Shown here: positions 45,033 to 54,742 of the stretch, piece after piece
Layout of the letters: each line of letters opens with the position of its first letter
Numbering within the stretch: the stretch's first letter is position 1
NCBI RefSeq assembly: GCF_000372645.1
Contig: NZ_APMP01000001.1
Coordinates: 434,001 to 498,000, forward strand
Direction of reading: 5' to 3'
DNA: 64,000 bases
DNA from: Caulobacter vibrioides OR37
GTDB taxonomy: Bacteria; Pseudomonadota; Alphaproteobacteria; Caulobacterales; Caulobacteraceae
Position numbers and translations under genes: made by a program
Notes under the pieces: generated by a model
Database searches by the model: none
Seen by the model: only the letters and a program-made list of their open reading frames with translations
Told to the model about the DNA's origin: nothing

Positions 45033-46253
45033 TCAAACTTTCGCTTGAGCGTCTTGAGAGGGCTTGGCGCGGCGCGGCTTGAGGGCCTTGGCGATCGCGC
45101 GGAACACCTCGGCGATGTGCTCGGTCAGCCAGCTCACCGGGTTCTCGCCCGGACGCTTGCGGCTGACCAGGAACGTGACGACGCAAGCCGCCATGAAGCC
45201 CGCGGCCGGCAAGGCGATCGTGAACAGCGCCGGAAGACGCGCGCCCGAGGACAGGCCTTGGCCCAGGACCATCTGGGTTTCGAAACTGAACAGCAAAAGC
45301 CCGCCGGTGGTCATCGCCGACCCGGCCCCCGCGCGCTTGGCGCTGAGGCCAAACGGCACCGCGAGAAGCGGTAGGAAGGGCAGCAGCAGCGCGCGCGCCG
45401 ATCGAGAATAGAGTTCGGCCAGCAAGGTCTGGCGGGGCAAAGCCGGCTCCGCCCGCCCGAAACCCTGCTGCGCCAGCTCCACGAGGGTGAGTTCGCTCAC
45501 CTCGCCGCCGCGCTCCTTGAGCGGCTTGGACGGCGGCGCCAGCGGCAGGTCGACGACCGTGCGGGTGAAGTTCAGCACATAGACCTCGGCGCGCTTGGTC
45601 GTGCTGACCTGGCGACCGTCGATCAGCTCAAGCCGAACGCTCTTGTTGTCGGCGTTCTTGCGCAGCTCTCCCGCGGCGGCCGAGAGCAGGTCCTCGCGCC
45701 CCTCGGGACCGATCTTGCGGATGAAGACGTGCTGAAGGTGGCTGCCGCTGGGATCGGCTCGGTCGGCGGTCAGAAAGATCTCGGGGCCGGCGGACAGCAG
45801 AGCCCTTGGTCGCACGTCGCCATTCCATCCCGCGTTCTGAACCGCGTGGAGCACGGCGTGATAGGCATAACGGCTATAGGGCTGAATAAACCCGAACAGC
45901 AGCACGCTGAGGAACATCAGCAGCACGCCCAGGCCGACGAATGGCGCGGCGAACCGCCCCAACGACACGCCGCTGGCGAGGATCGCGTCGATTTCGGAGC
46001 TGCGGTTCAGTCCGTTGACGACGACAAAGAGGCCGATGAAGAAGCCGCCGGGCAGGGTCAGGCCCACATAATGCGGAACGAGGTTGACCAGGAGCTCGGA
46101 CAGAAACCGCAAGCCTTCCGACGTCTGGGACAGCAGGTCGAACGACCGCATCAGGCGCTCCATCAGGAACGCCACCATCGTGCTGATGAGAACGGCCGCC
46201 ATCGGCGTCAGGGCGCGCCTGAGCAGGTAACGGTCGAGCGTGGTCGGGATCAT
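45033..46253 (-). CDS. LptF/LptG-family permease
   Basis: Inner-membrane protein of 406 residues with the LptF/LptG layout: three N-terminal helices (about 15-125), a periplasmic beta-jelly-roll (about 130-265) and three C-terminal helices (about 295-370). Signature stretches are IPTTLDRYLLRRAL, EIDAILASGVSLGRF and SARALLLPFLPLLAVPFGLSAKR. LptF and LptG extract lipopolysaccharide for export, usually as a pair; here only one gene is present and no lptG follows. It ends transcription units next to a glycosyltransferase gene, so it may be a paralogue serving a different glycolipid. Whether it is the main LptF/G cannot be decided from this window. Confidence 0.85.
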   Translation of the reverse strand: MIPTTLDRYLLRRALTPMAAVLISTMVAFLMERLMRSFDLLSQTSEGLRFLSELLVNLVPHYVGLTLPGGFFIGLFVVVNGLNRSSEIDAILASGVSLGRFAAPFVGLGVLLMFLSVLLFGFIQPYSRYAYHAVLHAVQNAGWNGDVRPRALLSAGPEIFLTADRADPSGSHLQHVFIRKIGPEGREDLLSAAAGELRKNADNKSVRLELIDGRQVSTTKRAEVYVLNFTRTVVDLPLAPPSKPLKERGGEVSELTLVELAQQGFGRAEPALPRQTLLAELYSRSARALLLPFLPLLAVPFGLSAKRAGAGSAMTTGGLLLFSFETQMVLGQGLSSGARLPALFTIALPAAGFMAACVVTFLVSRKRPGENPVSWLTEHIAEVFRAIAKALKPRRAKPSQDAQAKV

Positions 46254-46292
46254 GAATGGCTATCGCGCGAGCGCGCTCTCCAGAGTCGGGCG

Positions 46293-46312
46293 TCTAGAGC
46301 ATTTTCTCTAGA
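46293..46312 (-). repeat. Small palindromic hairpin overlapping the glycosyltransferase stop
   Basis: TCTAGAG at 46293-46299 and CTCTAGA at 46306-46312 form a perfect 7-bp stem with a 6-base A/T loop. It spans the TAG stop of the glycosyltransferase gene. It resembles the small hairpin at 54778-54798 and may be a family of 3'-end elements. Confidence 0.4.
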
Positions 46313-47573
46313 GAACGGGCAAGCTCGCCGGCTGAGGCTCGGCCGCTCCCCCTTGCCGCCGAACCAAGGGGCGAGCTTCCGGGGCGAACGGCTCGGAAAC
46401 CTTCGACGGACGCCCCAGGGCCTCGGCATAGACCTCGACGACCTCGTCCAGGATCTCCGTCCAGCGATAGGCGGCGCTGCGCTCCAGGGCCTCCAGCGCC
46501 AAGCGCCGACGCTCTTCGCCATCCAGAAGGAGCTGGGACAGCGCCTCGGCGTAGGCCTCGGGCTGGTCGGCGCACAGAAGGGCGTTTCGGCCATGGCGCA
46601 GCAGGGCTCGGGTGTTGGGCGCCTCGGCGCAGACCATCGCCAACCCGGACGCCATCGCCTCCAGGTTCACGTTGCCGAAGGTCTCGGTCGTACTCGGATT
46701 GAGGAAGATATCCCCGCTGGCAAGCGCCTTCGCCAGGGTCTCGCCGGATAGGAAGCCCGCGAAGACCGCCCTAGGCAGCCTTTCCTCGAACCAGGCGCGG
46801 GCCGGACCATCGCCGATCACCAGAACCTGAGGCGCCCGCCCGGCGTCTTCCAATCGCTGGATCGTCTCGGCGAAGGCCCCAAGGCCCTTTTCCATGACGA
46901 GCCGCCCCAGGAAGACGATCACCGGGCGGTTGGGGTCGAAGCCCTGGGCCAGCCGCCAGGCGTCATCGCGACGCGCCGGGTTGAAGAGTTCCGGGTCGAC
47001 GCCCCGCGCCCAGATTCGGACCTGGGCCGGCAGGTTCTGGGCCTTCAGCTCCTCGGCGATCGCGGTCGTCGGCGCCAGGACGTAGTCGCAGCCGCCGTAG
47101 AACTTCCAGAGATTGCGACGCACCAGCGGCCGCAGCCGGCCCAGGCCGTAGTAGTCCAGATAGGTGTCGAACAGCGTGTGGAGGCTGGCGACCACCGGAA
47201 TCTTCAGGTCCCGTCCCAGGCGCTGCGCCGCTCCGCCCAGGAAGTCCGGCGCGGATAGATGGATCAGGTCGGGCGCGAACGCTTCGACGTCGCGCCGCAC
47301 CGAGCGCGGCAAACCCAGCGCCAGGCGATAATCGGCCCGGAAGGGGATCTTCACGGACGGGACCGAGACGAGATCGCCCTCGGGCGCGAAGGCGGGACGC
47401 GGCGACGTCGGAGAATAGACCCGCACCTCGGCGCCCAGCGTCCTCAGAAGGTGGCCGACCAGCCGGTTCAGCGATTTGTTGGCGCCGTCGATCGTGTAGT
47501 TGTAGTTCCCCGAGAACAGGGCGATCCGCAGCGGGCGCTCGCGATCCGTATACATCAGCGCCTTCATGTCCAT
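46308..47573 (-). CDS. GT4-family glycosyltransferase
   Basis: Retaining GT-B glycosyltransferase of 421 residues. I start at ATG 47573, which has GGAAGGA five bases ahead and begins the conserved LRIALFSGNYNYTIDGANKSLNRL; the frame continues upstream without family-like sequence. The donor-binding C-terminal half shows VIVFLGRLVMEKGLGAFAE, LVIGDGPARAWFE and the E-X7-E motif in FLNPSTTETFGNVNLEAMASG. It resembles enzymes that glycosylate diacylglycerol or build mannosides. It diverges from a second GT4 gene 200 bases away, and both lie beside the NRPS-like gene. Confidence 0.9.
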   Translation of the reverse strand: MDMKALMYTDRERPLRIALFSGNYNYTIDGANKSLNRLVGHLLRTLGAEVRVYSPTSPRPAFAPEGDLVSVPSVKIPFRADYRLALGLPRSVRRDVEAFAPDLIHLSAPDFLGGAAQRLGRDLKIPVVASLHTLFDTYLDYYGLGRLRPLVRRNLWKFYGGCDYVLAPTTAIAEELKAQNLPAQVRIWARGVDPELFNPARRDDAWRLAQGFDPNRPVIVFLGRLVMEKGLGAFAETIQRLEDAGRAPQVLVIGDGPARAWFEERLPRAVFAGFLSGETLAKALASGDIFLNPSTTETFGNVNLEAMASGLAMVCAEAPNTRALLRHGRNALLCADQPEAYAEALSQLLLDGEERRRLALEALERSAAYRWTEILDEVVEVYAEALGRPSKVSEPFAPEARPLVRRQGGAAEPQPASLPVL

Positions 47574-47773
47574 GATCGTCCTTCCACGTGCGCGTCCAGT
47601 CCTCGCTGACAACGACGACGCGCCTGCCCCGCCGCCGCACGTATTTCGAAACCACCGCGATTTACAGCAGGTCAGGCCATATTTTTTATGAAGGCGCTCG
47701 GCCGCATCACCGTCACGGTACTGATTTAGTGGAAACGACGGCGTTTTTTGGTGAAAGCATACCGGACAATGCA

Positions 47774-48958
47774 ATGCGGGTAGTCGATGTCGCCGAGTTC
47801 TATTCGCCCACTGGCGGCGGCGTGCGGACCTATATCGACCGTAAGATCGAAGCCGCCGCGGGGCTGGGCCACGAACTGTTCGTGATCGCGCCCGGACCGG
47901 AAGACCGATTCGATGCGCGGCCCGGCGGTGGCGTGATCCAGATCCGCGCCCCTCGCCTGCCGTTCGACGCGAACTATCACATGTTTTGGGACGCGGCGCC
48001 GGTGCATGACCGGCTTGCGTCCCTGGCGCCCGATCTTGTCGAGGCCTCCTCGCCCTGGCGTGGAGCCTGGATCGTCGCCAACTGGCCCGCGCCCACGCCC
48101 CGCGCGATGTTCATGCACGCCGATCCGGTCGCGTCCTATCCCCAGCGCTGGCTGGCGCCGGTGGCCAGTCCCGAGCAGATCGACCGGCTGTTCGGATGGT
48201 TCTGGCGCTACATGCGCAAGACGACCGACCGCTTCGACTCGATCGTGACCGGCGGCCCCTGGCTGGCCGATCGTCTCGAGGATCAGGGCGTCCGTGGCGT
48301 GACCAGCATTCCCCTGGGCATCAATCGCGACGCCTTCTCACCGCGAAAGCGGGACGAGGGCCTGCGTTCGGCGCTTTTGAAGGCTTGCGGCCTCCCCGAC
48401 GACGCCAAGCTGGTCTTGGGCGTCGGGCGCTTCCACCCGGAAAAGCGCTGGCCCATGGTGATCGAGGCGGTGAGCCGCGCCGGCGCGGATATTCCAATCG
48501 GCTTCGTGCTGATAGGGGACGGCATCGACCGCTCCCGGGTCCGTCACGCCGCCGCTGGAAAGCCTTACGTGCATTTGCTCGCGCCCATTCTCGACAGAGG
48601 CCTGCTGGCCGCCCATCTCGCGAGCGCCGACGCCTTGGTTCACGGCTGCGAGTCCGAGACCTTCGGCCTGATCCCCGCGGAAGCCATGGCCAGCGGGTTG
48701 CCTGTCGTGGGCCCCGACCGTGGCGGTTTCGCCCACCTGGCCCTGCCCCAAACTTCCGAAATCTATCATTGGGGCGACGCCGAAGCGGCCGCCGCCGCGA
48801 TCCGGCGCCTGTTCTCGCGGGACCAGAGATCTTTGAAGGCCGCCGCGAACGAGGCCGCCAGCCATGTTAGGCGCGACATCGACCATTTCGCCGACCTCTT
48901 CGCGCACTATAAGACCGTCGCGGACCAAGCCACGCGCGGAACGGCGACAAGGCGATGA
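47774..48958 (+). CDS. GT4-family glycosyltransferase (second)
   Basis: Glycosyltransferase of 394 residues. The start is ATG 47774, ahead of MRVVDVAEFYSPTGGGVRTYIDRK, although its ribosome site is weak. The C-terminal donor domain has LVLGVGRFHPEKRWPMVIEA, FVLIGDGIDRSR and the E-X7-E region HGCESETFGLIPAEAMASGLP. Its stop overlaps the start of a polytopic membrane protein gene (ATGA), and the NRPS-like gene follows. The pair of glycosyltransferases suggests a glycolipid or surface glycan made together with the NRPS product. Confidence 0.9.
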   Translation: MRVVDVAEFYSPTGGGVRTYIDRKIEAAAGLGHELFVIAPGPEDRFDARPGGGVIQIRAPRLPFDANYHMFWDAAPVHDRLASLAPDLVEASSPWRGAWIVANWPAPTPRAMFMHADPVASYPQRWLAPVASPEQIDRLFGWFWRYMRKTTDRFDSIVTGGPWLADRLEDQGVRGVTSIPLGINRDAFSPRKRDEGLRSALLKACGLPDDAKLVLGVGRFHPEKRWPMVIEAVSRAGADIPIGFVLIGDGIDRSRVRHAAAGKPYVHLLAPILDRGLLAAHLASADALVHGCESETFGLIPAEAMASGLPVVGPDRGGFAHLALPQTSEIYHWGDAEAAAAAIRRLFSRDQRSLKAAANEAASHVRRDIDHFADLFAHYKTVADQATRGTATRR

Positions 48959-49938
48959 ACACCCCGCCGAAGGACGCGCCCTTGTCCCCCGACATCGCGG
49001 CGGAGGCCGATTCGCCGGAAGAGACGACAAACCGCAACGCGCGCGTGTGGAACGTACTGGGCGCCGTTGTGTCGGTGGGGCTGGTGGCCGCCATTCTGCT
49101 GCAGTTGGGCGGGGCGACCACGAACGCGCTCAGGATGATCCTCAGGCTACCGCTGGCGGTCTGGCCGGTGCTGCTGCTGCTGTACCTGGTCCAGCCCCTG
49201 GGCGACCTGGTGATCTATCGCAGACTCTGGAACCTCCCGGTCGCCGGCTTCGAGGCGCTGCTGCGCAAGACGGCGATCAACGAGGTGGTCGTGGGCTATA
49301 GCGGCGAGGCCTACCTTTATGTCTGGGCCCGCCGGATGGCTGGCTCGGTCGCCACGCCATTCCGCGCCATCAAGGACGTGAACATCCTGTCGGCGCTGCT
49401 CGGCAACCTCTTCACCGTGGGCCTGGCGGCGATCAGCGCGACGCAGCTCAAGACCCTCGATCTGGCCCAGCGTCTGGGGCCCGCGCTCTGGTCTGGCCTG
49501 GTTCCCGTCGCCGCTTCGGTCGGCCTCCTGGCGTTCGGAAGCCGAGTCTTCTCGCTGCGCCCCAAGCAGTTGGCCTTTACCGCCGCCATCCACACGGTGC
49601 GACTGATCGCCGCGCTTTCTCTCACCGTCCTGGTCTGGCGGATGTCGTTGCCGCAGGTCGCTCCTGGCGTCTGGCTTGTGCTGCTGGCCGTGCGCTATCT
49701 GGTCTCACGCATCCCTTTCTTGTCGAACAAGGACCTGGTGTTCGGGAACCTGATGCTGCTGGTGCTCGGCGCGCATTCTTCCGTGGCCGAATTGCTGGCC
49801 GCCCTGGCCCTCGTGACCCTATTCATGCACCTGACCGTCATCGTGGGCCTGGGAATATTCGACCTTGTCCGAGGCCTGCGGACTCCCGCCGACCGCGACG
49901 CCGCGCGGCCGGGCTCTACCGGAACTAGCGCCCCGTGA
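48955..49938 (+). CDS. Polytopic membrane protein of unknown function
   Basis: Protein of 327 residues with about eight hydrophobic segments (about 32-52, 65-85, 140-160, 178-195, 215-235, 240-258, 265-285, 288-310) and soluble tails at both ends. The organisation is somewhat like lysylphosphatidylglycerol-synthase transmembrane or flippase domains, but I cannot name the family. It is coupled to the upstream glycosyltransferase and precedes the NRPS-like gene by 144 bases, so transport or flipping of their lipid-linked product is a reasonable guess. Confidence 0.75.
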   Translation: MNTPPKDAPLSPDIAAEADSPEETTNRNARVWNVLGAVVSVGLVAAILLQLGGATTNALRMILRLPLAVWPVLLLLYLVQPLGDLVIYRRLWNLPVAGFEALLRKTAINEVVVGYSGEAYLYVWARRMAGSVATPFRAIKDVNILSALLGNLFTVGLAAISATQLKTLDLAQRLGPALWSGLVPVAASVGLLAFGSRVFSLRPKQLAFTAAIHTVRLIAALSLTVLVWRMSLPQVAPGVWLVLLAVRYLVSRIPFLSNKDLVFGNLMLLVLGAHSSVAELLAALALVTLFMHLTVIVGLGIFDLVRGLRTPADRDAARPGSTGTSAP

Positions 49939-50082
49939 CACCGATGCGCGGCGCGCGCCTTCACAGCGTTCAGGACGACCTTCTCGCGTGGTGGACGCCT
50001 CTCCCCGGGGACGCCAAACTCGGGAGGAAACAGACGAACCGAATCCGGCGTCGCCGGACACGGTGGGAACGACGAGGTATGG

Positions 50083-53000
50083 ATGGCCGATGATCTTTCG
50101 CCGGCGGACGCTCGGGTCGATGGCGGCGTGTTCGCGCCGATAGCGCCGACCGCTCCGGTGCGTGAAGGCGAGCCCTATGCGCGCGACGAACTGCTGCACG
50201 AGATCTTCGAGGCCGCCTACCGCCGCACGCCCACGCGCACCGCGCTGCGGATCCTGGACCCCGAACCCGATCGCGCGCGCCGCACCGAGATCAGCTATGA
50301 CGAGCTGCACAGCCGCGCGCTGCAGTTCGCCCATCATCTGACGGCGCTAGGCGTGGCCCGAGGCGATCGCGTGGTCATCTGCCTGCCGCGCGGCCTGGAC
50401 CAGTACATGGCCATCCTGGGCATCCTCTGGGTCGGCGGCTGCTACGTGCCCGTTGACTGGTCGTATCCGCAGGACCGGATCGACTACATCATCGAAGATA
50501 GCGGGGCGCGACTGGTGGTGACCGAGCGCGAGCGCGCCAGCGCCATGCCGATCGCCACCCTGGTGGTCGATGAGGAACTGGGCGAACTCGCCGCTCAGGT
50601 CCCCTCCCTGATCACCCGCGAACACACCGGCGCGCAGCCCGACGACCTCGCGTATATCATCTATACCTCCGGCACGACCGGGCGCCCCAAGGGCGTGATG
50701 ATCACCCACGCCAACGCCTGCCATCTGGTGCGTTCGGAATGCGCCATCCTGGCGATGGAGCCGGAGGACCGGGTGTTCGGCGGCTTCAGCCTGGCCTTCG
50801 ACATGTCGGTCGAGACCATGTGGAGCGCCTTCTTTGTCGGGGCGACCCTGCTGGTGGCCTCCGAAACCCTGGCCAAGGCGGGGCCGGACATGGCCGGACC
50901 GCTGGCCGAGGCGGGCGTCACGGTCTGGCACGTGGTGCCGTCGCTGCTGTCGCTGGTCGAGCACGAGATGCCCGGCCTGCGCTTGCTCAATCTGGGCGGC
51001 GAGGCCTGTCCGCCGGACCTGGTCGCCCGATGGGCCAAGCCGGGCCTGCGCCTGCTCAATACCTATGGCCCGACCGAAACCACCGTCACGGCAACCTGGA
51101 CCGAACTGCAACCGGGTCAACGCGTCACGATCGGCCGGCCGCTGCCGGGCTATTCCGCGTGGATCGTCGATGAATCCCTTTGGCCGGTCCCGGCTGGCGC
51201 CGAGGGCGAGCTGGTCATCGGCGGTCCCGGCGTTGGGAGGGGTTATGTCGGCCGCCCCGACCTGACCGAAGCCAAGTTCGTCACCACGCCGTTCAACACG
51301 CCCGATGGCGCCCCCGCCCGGATCTATCGCTCCGGCGACCTGGTCCGGCTGGACGCGGTCGGCGACATCGAGTTCCTGGGTCGTATCGACACACAGGTGA
51401 AGATCCGCGGCTTCCGCGTCGAACTGGGCGAGATCGAGTCGGTCATCGCCGAGGATCCGGCCGTGGCCCAGGCCGTGGCACACCTCTTCCAGGACGAGGA
51501 CGGCAGCGAGGTGCTGGCCGCCTTCGTGGTCGGACGCGGCGGCGCGGCGATCGATTTGGAACCCATCCGCGCTCGCGTTCGCGAACGCCTGCCCAACTAC
51601 ATGCGCCCGGCGGTCTATCAACAGCTGGACGCCCTGCCCACCCTGCCCGCCTCGGGCAAGGTGGACCGCAAGGCGCTGGTCCGACCGCAAGGCGAGGTTC
51701 AGGCCGAGGGCGAGATCGAGCCGCCCGCCACGCCTATGGAAGAAACCCTGCACGCGGTGTGGGCCGAGGCCTTCGCCCCGCGCAAGGTCTCGGTGCTGGA
51801 GGATTTCTTCGAGGACCTGGGCGGTCACTCGCTGAAGGCCGCGCGCCTGGTCTCGGCCATCCGCAAGCTGCCGGGCCTGGAGGGCGTTTCGATCCAGGAC
51901 CTGTACGCCGCGCCCACCATCAGAGGCTTGGCCGCTCGCTTGGGCGACCGTCCCGTCGGCAAGCGTCACGAGGCCCAGGACTTCCATCGCATCGCCGATT
52001 GGAAGCGCTGGACCTGCTACGTCGCCCAGACCCTGGCCCTGATCCCGATCTATGCGGTGGCCGGGCTGCAGTGGTTCTTCCCCTATCTGACCTACACGCA
52101 CTTGTCGGGCGACATGTCGAAGGTCAGCGCCCTGTTGCTGAGCGGTCTCAGCTTCATCTTCATCCCGCCCCTCGCCGTGGCGGCCTCCATCGCCGTCAAG
52201 TGGCTGGTCATCGGCCGCTATCGGGCGGGCAGCTATCCTCTATGGGGCGCGTACTATTTCCGCTGGTGGTTCGTGCGGCGGTTCTCGGAGGTCATCGCCA
52301 CGCCGTACATGGCCGGAACGCCAATGATCCGCGTCTATTACCGCCTTCTCGGCGCCAAGATCGGCAAGGGCGCGTTCATCGGCCAAGGCAACATCGACGC
52401 GGCGGACCTGGTCACCTTGGGCGAGGGCTCGATCCTTAGCGACGACGCTCTGCTGGCGACCAGCGCGGTCGAGCGCGGCCTGCTGCACCTGGGTCCTGTG
52501 ACCATCGCGCCTCGGGCCTTCGTCGGCTCGATGGCCGTGGTCGGTCGCGGCGCCTCGCTGGGCGAAGGCGCGGTGCTGGAAGACCTTTCGGCGCTCGGCG
52601 CCGGTCAGCACGCGCCGGCCGGCGAGGTCTGGGACGGCTCACCCGCCCAACCCACCGGTCGCAAGGCGGAGCTGCGCGCGGCGCCGCCCGAGACGCCTCT
52701 ACGCGGGGTCCTGACCAGTCTGGCCTTGCTGGTCGGCGCCGCGTTGCTGCCGCTGATGGCCATCCTGCCGATCGCGCCGGGCCTCGTCTTGATGATCGAG
52801 ATGGAATGGCAGACGGACGGCTACGGCTATCTGCTCATCACGCCGCTGTTGGCCATCACCTATGTGGTGATGATGTGCTTGCTGACGGTGTTCGCCAAGC
52901 ACGTGCTGATGGGCAAGGTAAAGCCCGGACGCTACAGCCTGAACTCGTTCTTCTATGTGCGGTTCTGGTTCGTGCAGCAGATCAACGACCTCGCGCTGCG

Positions 53001-54102
53001 ACTGCTGCACCCGATCTACGCCACGCTGTACGTCCTGCCCTGGTACCGGGCGCTTGGCGTGAAGGTCGGCCGGCGCGCCGAGATCTCGACCGCCGCCAAG
53101 ATCGTGCCGGACCTCGTCGAGATCGGTCCCGAGAGCTTCATCGCCGACGCCGTGCAGTTCGGCGCCGCGCGCGTCGAGCCCGGCGCCGTCCGGCTGGAGC
53201 ACACTCGGATTGGCCGACGCAGCTTCATCGGCAATTCCGCCCTGCTGCCCACCGGCGCGACGATCGGCGACGAGGTGCTGATCGGGGTGCTGTCAAAGCC
53301 GCCCGAACACGGCGAGGCCAGCCAGCCCGGCGGCACCTGGTTCGGCTCGCCACCGCTGTCCCTGCCCAGCCGGCAAGTGGTGGGATTGTTCGACGAGGGC
53401 GCGCGTTTCAACCCCTCCAAGCGTCTGGTCGCCACGCGGCTCTCGATCGAGTTCGTCCGCGTGATCCTGTCGCTGACGGTGTTCCTGGCGTTGTTCGCCA
53501 TGCTGCTCTCGACCGTCAGCACGATCGATGATCTGCCTTATGGCGGCTGGCTGATGGCGCTCAGCTTCCCATTCCTCTACATGGGCTTCGCCTTGGGCGC
53601 GGGCCTGTTCGTGGCCGTGCTGAAATGGCTGGTCATGGGCCGGTACAAGTCGACCATACAGCCGCTTTGGAGCACCTTCGTGTGGCGGACGGAACTGGTC
53701 ACCGCCACCTACGAAAACCTCGCCGTGCCCAATCTGCTCGAGCCTCTGCGCGGCACGCCCTGGCTAGCCGTCTACCTAAGACTGCTGGGCTGTAAGATCG
53801 GCAAGCGCTGCTATCTCGATACGACCGACATCACCGAACACGACCTGGTCGAAATCGGCGACGACGTGGCGATCAATGATCTCGGCGGCCTGCAGACCCA
53901 CCTCTTCGAGGACCGGGTCATGAAGGTCAGCGGCGTCACGATCCGTGACCGGGCCACGATCGGATCCTACGCCATCGTGCTCTACGACGCCGAACTGGCC
54001 GAAGACGCGGTGCTAGGCGACCTGTCGGTGGTGATGAAAGGCGAGACCCTGCCCGCCGGCACGTCGTGGGAAGGCTCGCCCGCCCGTATCGCCGCGCGGT
54101 GA
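50083..54102 (+). CDS. Pls/PosA-type NRPS-like protein: adenylation, carrier, membrane and hexapeptide domains
   Basis: Giant protein of 1339 residues with ATG preceded by GACGAGG. Residues about 30-540 form an amino-acid adenylation domain: AYIIYTSGTTGRPKGVM, YGPTETTV, the Asp of FDMSVE that binds the amino group, and the PASGKVDRKAL lysine loop. A carrier domain follows (DFFEDLGGHSLKAA, Ser583). There is no condensation or thioesterase domain. The C-terminal 700 residues hold about six transmembrane helices and three left-handed beta-helix units (for example GAKIGKGAFIGQGNIDAADLVTLGEGS), the plan of epsilon-poly-lysine synthetase. It likely makes and exports an amino-acid polymer or aminoacylates an envelope molecule. 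The PPTase gene overlaps it. Confidence 0.92.
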   Translation: MADDLSPADARVDGGVFAPIAPTAPVREGEPYARDELLHEIFEAAYRRTPTRTALRILDPEPDRARRTEISYDELHSRALQFAHHLTALGVARGDRVVICLPRGLDQYMAILGILWVGGCYVPVDWSYPQDRIDYIIEDSGARLVVTERERASAMPIATLVVDEELGELAAQVPSLITREHTGAQPDDLAYIIYTSGTTGRPKGVMITHANACHLVRSECAILAMEPEDRVFGGFSLAFDMSVETMWSAFFVGATLLVASETLAKAGPDMAGPLAEAGVTVWHVVPSLLSLVEHEMPGLRLLNLGGEACPPDLVARWAKPGLRLLNTYGPTETTVTATWTELQPGQRVTIGRPLPGYSAWIVDESLWPVPAGAEGELVIGGPGVGRGYVGRPDLTEAKFVTTPFNTPDGAPARIYRSGDLVRLDAVGDIEFLGRIDTQVKIRGFRVELGEIESVIAEDPAVAQAVAHLFQDEDGSEVLAAFVVGRGGAAIDLEPIRARVRERLPNYMRPAVYQQLDALPTLPASGKVDRKALVRPQGEVQAEGEIEPPATPMEETLHAVWAEAFAPRKVSVLEDFFEDLGGHSLKAARLVSAIRKLPGLEGVSIQDLYAAPTIRGLAARLGDRPVGKRHEAQDFHRIADWKRWTCYVAQTLALIPIYAVAGLQWFFPYLTYTHLSGDMSKVSALLLSGLSFIFIPPLAVAASIAVKWLVIGRYRAGSYPLWGAYYFRWWFVRRFSEVIATPYMAGTPMIRVYYRLLGAKIGKGAFIGQGNIDAADLVTLGEGSILSDDALLATSAVERGLLHLGPVTIAPRAFVGSMAVVGRGASLGEGAVLEDLSALGAGQHAPAGEVWDGSPAQPTGRKAELRAAPPETPLRGVLTSLALLVGAALLPLMAILPIAPGLVLMIEMEWQTDGYGYLLITPLLAITYVVMMCLLTVFAKHVLMGKVKPGRYSLNSFFYVRFWFVQQINDLALRLLHPIYATLYVLPWYRALGVKVGRRAEISTAAKIVPDLVEIGPESFIADAVQFGAARVEPGAVRLEHTRIGRRSFIGNSALLPTGATIGDEVLIGVLSKPPEHGEASQPGGTWFGSPPLSLPSRQVVGLFDEGARFNPSKRLVATRLSIEFVRVILSLTVFLALFAMLLSTVSTIDDLPYGGWLMALSFPFLYMGFALGAGLFVAVLKWLVMGRYKSTIQPLWSTFVWRTELVTATYENLAVPNLLEPLRGTPWLAVYLRLLGCKIGKRCYLDTTDITEHDLVEIGDDVAINDLGGLQTHLFEDRVMKVSGVTIRDRATIGSYAIVLYDAELAEDAVLGDLSVVMKGETLPAGTSWEGSPARIAAR

Positions 54103-54731
54103 GCTGGATCGTCGGCCCGCTCGACCTCTCGCGGGCTCCGGAGCTTCCCCTGGCGTGGCTGACGTCGCTGGGAAGTCCCGAAGCCGAGGCCGTGATGGGG
54201 CGGACCACTCTGACCTCGGCCGACTATGCCGACTTCGCCGGACGGGCCGACGGCGCGTCGCGGCTGGCGCGGCGGCGGCTCGTGAAGGGTTTGGTCGCCG
54301 CCTTGGCCGGACGTCACCCGGACGAGGTCGAGATCGGCCGCTCGCCGCTCGGCGCGCCGGTGATCGTCGGGCCCGAGGGCTGGCACGTCAGTCTGGGCGG
54401 CCGCTGGCCCTTCCTCGCCATCGCCGTGGCGCGCCAGCCCGTCGGCGTCGATGTCGAGCGCCTGGATCAGGATCCGCCCCCCGATGACGCCTTCACGCCC
54501 GAGGAGCGCCGGCGGATCGCTGGCCGGCCATCCCTGGCTCTTGAACTTTGGACGGCCAAGGAGGCGCACGCCAAGCGCACCGGCCGGGCCAATCTCTACG
54601 AGGCCGGCCAGATCGCCACCTTCCCGGAAGGCGACGCGCTGATCACGCGCTGCGCGGAGCACGCCGCCCGCTGCCTGACGGTGCGCGCGGCGAACGCGGT
54701 GGCGGCTCTGGCGATGTCCGACGAGAGATAG
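54099..54731 (+). CDS. 4'-phosphopantetheinyl transferase (Sfp type)
   Basis: Enzyme of 210 residues that would attach phosphopantetheine to Ser583 of the upstream carrier domain. Magnesium-binding motifs are VGVDVERL and the ELWTAKEAHAK segment, typical of the Sfp/Gsp family. Start at GTG 54099 overlaps the stop of the NRPS-like gene (GTGA), which argues for a dedicated partnership. Confidence 0.93.
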   Translation: MSWIVGPLDLSRAPELPLAWLTSLGSPEAEAVMGRTTLTSADYADFAGRADGASRLARRRLVKGLVAALAGRHPDEVEIGRSPLGAPVIVGPEGWHVSLGGRWPFLAIAVARQPVGVDVERLDQDPPPDDAFTPEERRRIAGRPSLALELWTAKEAHAKRTGRANLYEAGQIATFPEGDALITRCAEHAARCLTVRAANAVAALAMSDER

Positions 54732-54742
54732 CACGACCGCCC

